Under the pieces are notes generated by a model, which saw nothing but the letters and a program-made list of their open reading frames with translations, searched no databases and was not told the origin of the DNA. Both the position numbers and the translations under genes were made by a program. Shown one piece after another: positions 1 to 7,000 of a stretch of 16,806 bases of DNA; position 1 is the stretch's first letter, and each line of letters opens with the position of its first letter. The stretch lies in contig DLAL01000043.1 in the NCBI GenBank assembly GCA_002493945.1, forward strand, positions 1 to 16,806. The letters run 5' to 3'. This DNA is from Porphyromonadaceae bacterium UBA7048. Lineage in GTDB: Bacteria; Bacteroidota; Bacteroidia; Bacteroidales; Muribaculaceae.

Positions 1-17
1 CTATTTTCTGAATATCC

Positions 18-401
18 CTATTTAGAATAGGATTCGTCGCCGAAGTCTTTTATCAACTTCTCGTATAGCGTAAGGTTAGGTGCGAGAACGAAGAAGTGTT
101 TGATACCCTTTGTGAGATACAGGTAAGCTATGATTGCGCCCATCAGTCGCGTTTTTCCAATACCGGTGGCAATGGAAAACGCAAGCGAGGGGAAGTCACG
201 GTCAAATCCTTTGACTGTTGACACGATAGACTTTACCTTTGCAAGCTCGGCAGTGATAAACATTTCGAGCATATCCGGGTCAGTCGGAGGTTTCTTCAAC
301 GAGAGTCTATCCGTTATTCTTGCCGTCAGTTCAAGCGCTTTCGCAAGCGGTTTGCGAAGCGAAAGGCGTTGACGTATATGATTAATTGTTGAGTCCATCA
401 T
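18..401 (-). pseudogene. Type III restriction enzyme Res (DEAD/DEAH helicase), N-terminal part ended by an early stop
   Basis: The 127 residues match the start of type III restriction Res subunits, which pair with Mod to translocate and cut DNA. A P-loop reads ATGIGKT (about residues 79-85), followed by a hydrophobic helix and a motif-Ia-like stretch, FFVLAPNLTLYEKLI. Family members run to roughly 900-1000 aa, but here TAG (18-20) stops translation just after motif Ia, so motif II, the remaining helicase motifs and the nuclease domain are not made in this frame. The start overlaps the stop of the upstream 198-aa gene by four bases (ATGA, 398-401), so it belongs to the mod operon. A second ATG follows at once. 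Only 17 bases remain beyond the stop, so a frameshift, a true nonsense mutation or a sequencing error cannot be told apart. Assignment to the Res family is firm; the broken status is probable. Confidence 0.7.
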
Positions 402-994
402 TCATAGCATTTTATTGCTGAATTATCAGTAATTTCCATTACATTTGATGCAGCAAACAATATTTTATGCTGCTTTTTAAGACTCTTATATTCTGGAGGC
501 ATTCCAAATATAGTATTATTAAATGACACTTTGCTTCTCGGGATAGAAACTACTCCATATACCTTATGAGTTGTAATGATATTTTTTTGTCTAAAAATAC
601 TCGTTGCGGAGATAATTTGCTCAATGACATCATCTTTATAACTCGATATATTCTTGGGTTTACAGTCTTTTATTTCAAGCATAATCACCCATGACTTATC
701 ATGATTCTCAGATGGAAAGATACAACATTCACAATGTCTTAAATCATTACCTTGTTCGTCTTTAAATTGATTGTTGTCAAAAATATTTACATCAATCTCA
801 ATTTGATTAGGATTTTGAAGCACAGCACAATCCATTACACTGCAGGGATTCTCTGGGCAGACAGGAAGGGTATTATGTACTTCTATTCCACGAACACTTT
901 GTGTACGTTCTGAAAAATCTGCAATGTATATAATCGGAACGTTACGAGACGTTATATAGGTATCAGGATAATGTTGGCGTATTCTATTCCTCAT
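398..994 (-). CDS. Unrecognised 198-aa protein, ATPase partner, possible PD-(D/E)XK nuclease
   Basis: I do not recognise this protein with certainty. It has no signal peptide or membrane segment, so it is probably cytosolic. The middle holds a Cys-rich strand (HCECCIF, residues 87-93). Ten residues later comes a beta-strand ending in LEIKDCK with an ExK triad (E107, K109), then a helix that includes EQIISAT. A strand ending in ExK followed by a helix is the usual core of PD-(D/E)XK nucleases; the preceding acidic residue could be D68 or E89. That reading is inference. Its start lies inside the end of the AAA ATPase gene (11-bp overlap, 984-994) and its stop overlaps the res start (ATGA). It is therefore translationally coupled on both sides and is likely the effector or partner of the ATPase. 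Base composition is AT-rich like the rest of the island. Confidence 0.75.
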   Translation of the reverse strand: MRNRIRQHYPDTYITSRNVPIIYIADFSERTQSVRGIEVHNTLPVCPENPCSVMDCAVLQNPNQIEIDVNIFDNNQFKDEQGNDLRHCECCIFPSENHDKSWVIMLEIKDCKPKNISSYKDDVIEQIISATSIFRQKNIITTHKVYGVVSIPRSKVSFNNTIFGMPPEYKSLKKQHKILFAASNVMEITDNSAIKCYE

Positions 995-2303
995 CGTCGT
1001 AATAGTTTAGCATTGAGAGGTATTCGTTAGAATTCTCTTTATACGCCTGATTCAGATAGTTATCTTCGATAATACCGTCCTCATCCTGGATACATTTAAT
1101 TCGGCCATCATGTATTTCATATATAGAAACGTCTGATGGCTTTATCCAAGCTGGAAATGAGGTAATCTTATCTCTTTCATTCGAAGGTATTTTGTCTCCA
1201 ACAAGTCCTCCCATCACACAGTTATTGATCGCAAATAATATGAAGGGACTATGAGTGGTTATTACAAGTTGGTGCTCACGATTAACCCTATTCAACATAG
1301 AAATCATATAATATATCAATTCCTGCTGAGTTTTAGGGAATAAGTTCAATTCTGGTTCTTCTATGATTACTTGAGAATAGTAATAATCGCTATATAATCC
1401 CAGAATGTTCGCTAATTGTTCCTGAATACCTAATAGTGATTCATTAAAATTTTTAGGAAGAATTTCTTCCATATTTAAATCCCTCGCGAGTTTAATCGCC
1501 TTAGACATCTCATCAACTTGAGCTTTTAGTTTAGCCATGGATGAACGGACATCTGCAGTGGTATCCTCTGTTTCTGTTTTTACAATTTCCAACTTCTCTT
1601 CAATATCCACAATTTCAAATGGAGTTTGTGTTCTGCGAGTATTATATATGTTGGTGATTATGTAATTGAACACAACGAGTAAGGGAATACATGACCTTAA
1701 ACCGCTTGAAGTATGATTTAAACGTATAGCTTTTTCTTTACCGATGTTTACATTATCTGAGTCGGCATCTTTGTCATAATAGAAAGAGACATCTCCAAGC
1801 CCTTTTATAGGCATCAAAAACGCATTTTTATCTGATAGGTCTTTTTTTGCTAAAAACCATTCATACATGAAACTTAGAATATTATCTCGCGTTTCATTAT
1901 ATTTACCAAGGCCAGGGAGGGTAACAAAGTTCCTTTCCGCAGGAATATACATAATTTTCCTGTTTCTAAAAACTTTTCCATTACCTAACTGTACATCAAC
2001 TCTGGAGTTTTTATCATCACCCCAAATAAAATCAATCTTACACAATTCACTTTCATATTGAATTCTCGAACCATAGGAGAAATATGATTCTTCAAGATTA
2101 TGAAACGAAATGAGTTCCTCAAAGAAATCAGGTCTCTTAGAGGTATGTAATATGATATTTTTTTCATACCACGAGCAATAGCTAACAATCTTGGCGATTG
2201 TACTTTTGCCACTACTCTGAGGACCCATAAACACGTTAATCTTGTTAAGATCAAACGATACATCTTTAATTGGTCCTACATTTTTAATTGTTATATGTGC
2301 CAT
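984..2303 (-). CDS. AAA15/AAA21-type ABC-like ATPase of a defence module
   Basis: A 439-aa SMC/ABC-type ATPase. Walker A is GPQSSGKST (residues 27-35), straight after a typical start of the ITIKNVGPIKDVSF kind. An ABC-signature-like SSGLRS lies at 199-204, Walker B VIIEEPEL at 312-319, and the switch histidine in THSPF at 351. A charged coiled-coil-prone stretch (about 234-275) separates the two halves of the nucleotide-binding domain. The C-terminus is about 80 residues with no visible TOPRIM domain, so it is not an OLD/GajA nuclease. Such ATPases act as sensors or gatekeepers in anti-phage systems such as Septu, PARIS and AbiL. It starts 9 bp after the methyltransferase stop and overlaps the next gene by 11 bp. 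All ATPase motifs look intact. The family call is sure; the role within this operon is inferred. Confidence 0.9.
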   Translation of the reverse strand: MAHITIKNVGPIKDVSFDLNKINVFMGPQSSGKSTIAKIVSYCSWYEKNIILHTSKRPDFFEELISFHNLEESYFSYGSRIQYESELCKIDFIWGDDKNSRVDVQLGNGKVFRNRKIMYIPAERNFVTLPGLGKYNETRDNILSFMYEWFLAKKDLSDKNAFLMPIKGLGDVSFYYDKDADSDNVNIGKEKAIRLNHTSSGLRSCIPLLVVFNYIITNIYNTRRTQTPFEIVDIEEKLEIVKTETEDTTADVRSSMAKLKAQVDEMSKAIKLARDLNMEEILPKNFNESLLGIQEQLANILGLYSDYYYSQVIIEEPELNLFPKTQQELIYYMISMLNRVNREHQLVITTHSPFILFAINNCVMGGLVGDKIPSNERDKITSFPAWIKPSDVSIYEIHDGRIKCIQDEDGIIEDNYLNQAYKENSNEYLSMLNYYDDEE

Positions 2304-2312
2304 ATTGATGTT

Positions 2313-4109
2313 TTAATCAAATAACGATGGGGCCTGTAGATTTGTTATCTCAGGATTTACCTCATTTTCATTATAATCCATATCTTCTTCGATATTGAGA
2401 CTATCCCGTTTTTCATCCTCAATGATAGGGACAGATACAATGTTGAGGGAGTAGTCATCATGGTCGAACTCGCAGGTTTCGAGAAGGACTTTAGGGATTT
2501 TCTTGATGGTGATGTTCAGGAACTTGTTGCGGCATTCCGGCTGAAATTTAGTGCAGCAGATAAGCAACGATTCATCGTCGCCCAGCTGGTCGTGAATTGT
2601 CTCAAGCATTTCAGCTGTAATGAGTTGGGTCGTTGTAAAGATGAAGTCATGCTCCGAGCCATGTCCCTGCTTCCAATAAATCTCAGCGTCAGGCAAGTAA
2701 GTGAAGCCCTGATGCTTTGCCATAGCAGCGGCAAGCATATCAGCATTATATTCCTTGTTAATCACAAGGTTGCCATACTTGTCCTTATTGAGAAGGCTCG
2801 GTGCAAGTTCATAGAACTTGAAGCCACCACCACCGTGCCAATTAACGGATTTTGAAATACCTGTGTTATCCTTTTGGGAAATAACTCTTCTCAATCTTGG
2901 ACTGCAATGAGTATAAGCTTGTTCTCCAAGTTCTATACCAATCCATTTACGGTTCATTTTATGAGCTACCGCAGCAGTTGTGCCACTTCCAAGAAAACTG
3001 TCTAATACCAAATCGGACTCATTTGAGAACCATTCAAGAATGGTTTTGATAAGTATCTCAGGTTTCTTTCCACCTCTAAAATCTACTCCACCTTCGGTTC
3101 TGCAATTTCCAAAATTTGCAGCGAAGTCATAAAAATTATTTATCGGAGAATATGCAACTGCCGTTGGATCATTTAGTTGCGCCGATGGAACGCCCTGATA
3201 GTATTTACCCTTGGTCGCTCCGACTTTCTGTGGACCTGTAAAGTATCTGAAATCAAATTTATCATCGCCAATTCCATATACTTTATATAACACACCATAT
3301 CCGTCACTTTGGTACCGTCCAACTAAATAATCTCGAAAAAATCTTCCCGAGGAGTTTCCATCAAGTATCGTTCCAGTGGCCCAAATCTCTTTTCGGCCAT
3401 CTTCAGATCCCTCTGATTTAGAGACAGACCAATTATCAGCAGTGAATATGTCTACTTTCTTGCCTCCTAATGTAATAGTTTCAGATGGTATGCCTTCTTC
3501 AAAATAAAAATTAAATTTTGAGAAGTCCGCTTTTTTTGAAGGTCTATTAGGTTTGGCTGAAAAAGACTTACGATAGATATGGATTTGTTCTATCTCTTTA
3601 TGGAAGTCCATATCCTGTTTAAGAGTTTTATCAGGGTATCTTACGCGCACATAAAACGTAGTAAGATAATTGCTGCGTCCGAAAACCTCGTCCATTAGGA
3701 CTTTAAGATACTGACCTTCGCTATCATCTATTTCACAGCAAATAAAGCCATCTTCAGCCAAAAGATTGCGAAGAATAACCAATCTTTCGCGCATCAGCGA
3801 CAACCAGATTGAATGTTCAACATTATCATCGTAATGCTCAAAAGCACTACCTGTATTGTAAGGAGGGTCAATGTAAATACATTTTATTTGCCCAGCGAAA
3901 TCCTGTTCGAGAGCGCGGAGCGCGAGAAGATTGTCACCATGAATGAGCATATTGCCAGGCCACGGTTTCCCATTGGGGAGAGTGCCGGTTTCGGCCTCCC
4001 CAAAACTATATTCCGGGATATCAAGGAGCAAACGCGGCTCAATGGCAAGTGGTTCATCCTCTTTGCCTATCCACGTCAATTCCAGTTTATTTATCTTGTT
4101 TTGAGTCAT
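2313..4109 (-). CDS. Type III-like DNA adenine N6-methyltransferase (Mod)
   Basis: A beta-class amino methyltransferase: catalytic motif IV DPPYNTG (residues 81-87) precedes the SAM-binding motif I FLGSGTTAA (about 372-380), the order typical of type III Mod proteins. The ~280 residues between them hold the target-recognition region, including the lysine-rich stretch around RPSKK. The C-terminus ends in an acidic tail and LFD. I chose the ATG at 4107-4109 (MTQNKINKLELTW), which matches the family start; the frame is open 63 bases further upstream, but that stretch lies inside the preceding gene. With this start it overlaps the 280-aa gene by 23 bp, and the ATPase follows 9 bp downstream. It would methylate one strand of an asymmetric site and protect host DNA from Res. 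No damage is visible, so the methylase may outlive the broken restriction partner. Confidence 0.92.
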   Translation of the reverse strand: MTQNKINKLELTWIGKEDEPLAIEPRLLLDIPEYSFGEAETGTLPNGKPWPGNMLIHGDNLLALRALEQDFAGQIKCIYIDPPYNTGSAFEHYDDNVEHSIWLSLMRERLVILRNLLAEDGFICCEIDDSEGQYLKVLMDEVFGRSNYLTTFYVRVRYPDKTLKQDMDFHKEIEQIHIYRKSFSAKPNRPSKKADFSKFNFYFEEGIPSETITLGGKKVDIFTADNWSVSKSEGSEDGRKEIWATGTILDGNSSGRFFRDYLVGRYQSDGYGVLYKVYGIGDDKFDFRYFTGPQKVGATKGKYYQGVPSAQLNDPTAVAYSPINNFYDFAANFGNCRTEGGVDFRGGKKPEILIKTILEWFSNESDLVLDSFLGSGTTAAVAHKMNRKWIGIELGEQAYTHCSPRLRRVISQKDNTGISKSVNWHGGGGFKFYELAPSLLNKDKYGNLVINKEYNADMLAAAMAKHQGFTYLPDAEIYWKQGHGSEHDFIFTTTQLITAEMLETIHDQLGDDESLLICCTKFQPECRNKFLNITIKKIPKVLLETCEFDHDDYSLNIVSVPIIEDEKRDSLNIEEDMDYNENEVNPEITNLQAPSLFD

Positions 4110-4929
4110 TCCGAATCGAAAATTGGGGCCTAAATATTTGAGATGATGGTATATTGGACATAGTCGCATCATATAACCCTATGTAGAAAAATATGTAATG
4201 GGTAAAATCATAAATCAATGAATTAGCATCTTCCAATATTTGAATGTATTCTTCAAAATTTATCGTAAACGGCAAAACCGATTTCGGAGAAAAGACATCA
4301 TTTGAGCCATTTTGTATTAAATCCATCATATCTCGAAGAGATGACAAATCATAGGTTGAATTTAAACTTTTAGATATTGTGTATACAGGCGGACATGGTA
4401 TCTGTGTGTGTGCAGATACAATACCGCCATGATGTTTTATTGCATTAGCAATTGTACGTATTGGCTTAGCTGCCTTATAAAACTCCACTGTTTTCTTGTA
4501 AAAATCCTCATGCTGAGGATGAAAAGATATGAAATCGGCCAATCCCTTTTCTATGGTAGGCCATTTACACTGTTTGAGATATTTTTCATAATCACATTGC
4601 GAATTAAATTCTGGCATAAATTCTAAGCCAAAGTATATTATTTGCAACACTGTATCAACGCAATTATTATAAGCAATGATTGCATCACTTAAGAATATTA
4701 ATTTAGCAATTTCACCATCATATTTTTGAAATGACTCAGAAATATTCTTAAATATATCAGTGTAATTCTTTGCGAAGCAAAGGTGCACATATGCATTTAG
4801 CAGTTGGCGTTCAAGGCATAGTGTTTTAAGAAGTGCAACGAAACAACATTTATTGAACGCTCCATTAGACATATAGCACCAAGACTTTAGAATGCGTTCT
4901 TGCAAATTCAAAAAAGCTTTATCGTTCAT
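4087..4929 (-). CDS. Unrecognised 280-aa mostly helical protein of the defence operon
   Basis: I do not recognise the family. It has no signal peptide and no convincing membrane span. Predicted character is largely helical with many Phe, Tyr and Cys residues. A motif RTIANAIKHHGG (residues 158-169) resembles the R..N...KH element of HEPN-like and Abi-associated proteins, but the arginine-histidine spacing is longer than the classical R-x4-6-H, so a HEPN RNase is only a weak possibility. I chose the ATG at 4927-4929 because GGAGG lies five bases upstream; a TTG four codons earlier is also in frame but sits on that ribosome site. The start overlaps the ancestral stop of the upstream helicase by four bases (ATGA, 4926-4929), and the end overlaps mod by 23 bp. 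It is thus an original operon member and probably an accessory subunit. Confidence 0.8.
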   Translation of the reverse strand: MNDKAFLNLQERILKSWCYMSNGAFNKCCFVALLKTLCLERQLLNAYVHLCFAKNYTDIFKNISESFQKYDGEIAKLIFLSDAIIAYNNCVDTVLQIIYFGLEFMPEFNSQCDYEKYLKQCKWPTIEKGLADFISFHPQHEDFYKKTVEFYKAAKPIRTIANAIKHHGGIVSAHTQIPCPPVYTISKSLNSTYDLSSLRDMMDLIQNGSNDVFSPKSVLPFTINFEEYIQILEDANSLIYDFTHYIFFYIGLYDATMSNIPSSQIFRPQFSIRNDSKQDK

Positions 4930-4938
4930 ATTATCCTC
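4930..4938 (-). promoter_or_regulatory. Ribosome binding site that fixes the 280-aa gene start
   Basis: On the minus strand GGAGG is followed by ATAAT and then ATG. Strong Shine-Dalgarno sites are uncommon in Bacteroidetes, so this one decides between the ATG at 4929 and the in-frame TTG at 4941. It lies inside the tail of the decayed helicase, as expected for a coupled pair. Confidence 0.6.
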
Positions 4939-4961
4939 CAATGAAAAGTTATTAATTTGAT

Positions 4962-5510
4962 TTACTCAATCTTTTGGGCGAGCATTGCCTCGACTTTGGC
5001 AAGAAGGGGTTCGTTCTTCTCAACAACGTCATCCTGTGCTTGATAAAGATTGAGGCGTTTTTCGCTACGACGCTTTTCGAGGTCTTTGATAAGACGTTGC
5101 AGGCGAACTTTCTCATCAAGGCGCGAAGTCTTTTTGCTCTCGTTTTTGCGGAGCTTGATTTCAGCGTCGAGGTCGCACTGTTCTTTTTCAAGTCCGGCTT
5201 TTACGTCCTCCGACCTGTTTTCGAGCTTTTCCATCTCTTCCTCGAAGAAATTATTATTGCGCTCGGCGCTTGCGACAGTAATTTCCGCACGTTGGGCGAG
5301 AATAGTTTTGCCAAGTTCAACCTCATCGGCAAAGATTGCGCCTTTTGAGAGCGACGACTTGAACGCGAAAAGAGCTGCGTCGATTTGGTGTGAGGGCAGA
5401 TTGACCTGCGCATCTTGCAAAGAAGCTGTAAGTTTACCGAGACTGTTGGAAGGCAGACTCCTTGTAAGCCAATAGGCAAAATATTTCTGTTGCGCTGCGG
5501 TCAGCTCCAT
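4962..5510 (-). pseudogene. Remnant of a SNF2-type helicase, internally deleted
   Basis: The first ~70 residues look like the start of a large SNF2/RapA-like helicase (LPSHQIDAALFAF, then AIFADEVELGKTI). The next ~110 residues match the charged coiled-coil tail of the same kind of protein (LDEKVRLQRLIKDLEKRR, then LYQAQDD). The motor in between, motif Ia to VI, is missing, so roughly several hundred codons appear to have been deleted in frame near residues 70-75. Motif I is also damaged: family ADEVGLGKT reads ADEVELGKT here (E65). TAA at 4962-4964 cuts the tail; reading through it gives IKLITFHWRII and a TGA at 4926-4928 that overlaps the next start. The product, if made, cannot be an active ATPase. 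It could still be a short coiled-coil protein. The parent resembles DrmD-like helicases of DISARM-type systems, which is an inference. Confidence 0.75.
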
Positions 5511-5514
5511 ATAT

Positions 5515-5571
5515 AAAAAACTCCAGCGTAGCTATGCGAAGCTGACCAAAGCATTTAAGCTACTACGTTGG
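5515..5571 (-). terminator. Terminator-like hairpin just before the helicase remnant (attenuator or end of a leader RNA)
   Basis: On the minus strand an extended imperfect stem pairs CCAAC and GTAGCT-ATGC on the 5' side (5551-5571) with GCAT-AGCTAC-GCTGG on the 3' side (5523-5537). It has 3-nt bulges and one A-C mismatch. Six T residues (5515-5520) follow directly, and the helicase ATG comes five bases later (5508-5510). A hairpin with a U-tract placed before the first codon suggests transcriptional attenuation of the operon, or a separate small RNA ending here. Function is inferred from structure only. Confidence 0.5.
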
Positions 5572-5591
5572 GGCTTCCATCGTTTGTGGTT

Positions 5592-5605
5592 ACGGCTTTC
5601 GCCGT
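5592..5605 (-). other. GNRA-capped hairpin in the operon leader
   Basis: On the minus strand ACGGC-GAAA-GCCGT forms a perfect 5-bp stem closed by a GAAA tetraloop, a very stable RNA element. It lies between the promoter (5654-5661) and the terminator-like hairpin, so the leader RNA would hold at least two ordered structures. Confidence 0.45.
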
Positions 5606-5653
5606 TATGTCGTTGTGATATTCTTGGTCATTTCGCATACGATGCTTAGATTG

Positions 5654-5661
5654 CAAAGTTA
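5654..5661 (-). promoter_or_regulatory. Bacteroidetes -7 box for the defence operon
   Basis: The minus strand reads TAACTTTG, a perfect match to the Bacteroidetes -7 consensus TAnnTTTG, in an AT-rich setting. No clear -33 TTTG was found at the standard distance. The start point would fall near 5647, giving a leader of about 135 nt before the helicase remnant. Confidence 0.55.
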
Positions 5662-5783
5662 GCTATTTTTCTCGAAATTAACGGTATGCAATCCTAAAAA
5701 TCTGAGTTTTCAGTCACCGCATCATTTTCACTGCATCATTTTCGTGAGCTTCTTCCAAAATCTGCAATCGGTCAGCCTAAAAC
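5662..5783. other. Intergenic stretch with a short tandem repeat
   Basis: No gene is visible between the defence-operon promoter and the gldN terminator. It holds two copies of GCATCATTTTC (5719-5729 and 5733-5743), 14 bases apart. This is also where the base composition switches from the GC-rich T9SS operon to the AT-rich island. No integrase or tRNA is seen. Confidence 0.5.
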
Positions 5784-5815
5784 AAAAAAGAGCTTCCCCT
5801 CGTCGGAAAAGCTCT
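5784..5815 (-). terminator. Rho-independent terminator of the T9SS operon
   Basis: On the minus strand AGAGCTTTTCC (5805-5815) pairs with GGGGAAGCTCT (5789-5799) over 11 bp with two G-U pairs and a five-base loop, followed directly by a T-run at 5784-5788. It starts 22 bases after the gldN stop, with no other gene in between, so it should end the long prfB-to-gldN transcript. Confidence 0.85.
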
Positions 5816-5836
5816 TCTGTATTGTTTTATGAAGGA

Positions 5837-6973
5837 TTATTTGCGACGCCGGACTGAGCGCGTGGCGCTCGACGACGATGACTGCTGCTTGGGCTCCTTG
5901 GCTTTCTTCACCTTGGGCTTGTTCTCCTTCTTTGTCGAACGCTTGGTGGAGCGTTTGGTGGAGCGTGTATTCGATGTTTTCGTCGTCACCTTCTCTTCGA
6001 CCTGCGTGGAGTCGGCTCCGGCCTCAAGGGCCTCGCGTGCCTCACGTGCGGCTATCACCTCCTCGCGCGAGGGCACCCAGAGCTTCTTCTCGAAGTTGTC
6101 AAGACGCGACTGTATGCTGTCCTGCGCCCGCTTCAGACTGTCGGGGTCGGGATAGAGCTGGACCATCGACTTGTTCTTCAGGTTGCGGGTCTTGTATATC
6201 TCGCCGTCGTAGAGGTTGAGGGTGAAGAAGTCGTCGTAGGTGCATGTGGGGAGGTTGTTGTCGTCATCGGTGAAGATGGTCTGCGCGGCCAGGTAGGGGC
6301 GCAGGTCGGAGAACTTCACCCAGAACATGGGGTACTTCAGCGCATCGCCTCCGAAGTCGCCCGAGCGGTGCAGCACGGGGCAGATGGCCTCGACGGTGGG
6401 GCGCAGGCGGTTGTGACGCGTATCGAACTCCCAGCGCTCGACCACGTAGTAGGACAGTACCTCGTTAGTGGGTACGTCGTTCTCGTCGATGTCGAAGCGC
6501 GGATTCTTCTCGGTTGAGCCTTTGGCCTCCTTATAGGGGATGTAGAAGCGGTCAAGCACGTCGCGCGTCTTGATGCGGTACTGGTCGGTGAATATCTCAC
6601 GGCCGTCAAGATACTCGTAGGCCGGAACGGTGTTGGAGGCCAGCAGGCGCATGATGATGCGGAAGAGATTCTCCTGTCCTGCGATAGGTTCCTCGGGGAA
6701 GTAAAGGGCGGCATTGGCGTCCTTGTCGAGGTCGATGGCGCGGTATATCACCCTCATCCACTGGCGGTCGGCATCCGAGATGGACGAATTGTCGCCCGAG
6801 TAGAAGTTCTGCATCCGCTCGGTCACTACCGAGCCGTCCTGCTGCGTTTGCCTGTTGCGGTCGGCGGCACCGCGACGACGCATTACACCCTGGCTCTGTT
6901 CCTGAGCCGCCAGAGGGGTCACGCTGCAAAGCAGAAGTGCCGAAACCAGGACTGTTCTTATGATTCTGAGCAT
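5837..6973 (-). CDS. gldN: Type IX secretion system protein GldN/PorN
   Basis: GldN (PorN) is a periplasmic T9SS protein that forms the ring with the lipoprotein GldK under the outer membrane and contacts GldM of the motor. A signal peptide with cleavage after LAA (about residue 23) fits. The body has the family features: DRQWMRVIYRAIDL, YFPEEPI, a DRFYIPYKEAKG stretch, and VVERWEFDT followed by ICPV and MFWVKFSDLRPYL. The length, 378 aa, is a little above that of known members because of a C-terminal tail of about 50 residues rich in Lys, Arg, Ser and Thr. The tail includes three RSTK units and a Ser run, and ends in RRRK. It is the last gene of the operon, 27 bases after gldM and followed by a strong terminator. 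The basic tail is unusual and may contact peptidoglycan, LPS or partner proteins. Confidence 0.95.
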   Translation of the reverse strand: MLRIIRTVLVSALLLCSVTPLAAQEQSQGVMRRRGAADRNRQTQQDGSVVTERMQNFYSGDNSSISDADRQWMRVIYRAIDLDKDANAALYFPEEPIAGQENLFRIIMRLLASNTVPAYEYLDGREIFTDQYRIKTRDVLDRFYIPYKEAKGSTEKNPRFDIDENDVPTNEVLSYYVVERWEFDTRHNRLRPTVEAICPVLHRSGDFGGDALKYPMFWVKFSDLRPYLAAQTIFTDDDNNLPTCTYDDFFTLNLYDGEIYKTRNLKNKSMVQLYPDPDSLKRAQDSIQSRLDNFEKKLWVPSREEVIAAREAREALEAGADSTQVEEKVTTKTSNTRSTKRSTKRSTKKENKPKVKKAKEPKQQSSSSSATRSVRRRK

Positions 6974-7000
6974 ATTAGTCTGAAGATGAGGATATTCTTG

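Noticed and set aside
984..2303. ATPase pair as a PARIS (AriA-AriB) system
   Set aside because: The small partner shows no DUF4435/TOPRIM features and sits downstream of Mod within a restriction operon.
984..2303. OLD-family or Gabija GajA nuclease
   Set aside because: The C-terminus after the switch histidine is only about 80 residues and shows no TOPRIM acidic motifs.
1..5780. CRISPR array, transposase or integrase in the island
   Set aside because: No spaced repeats of CRISPR kind, no DDE or tyrosine recombinase motifs and no tRNA attachment site were found.
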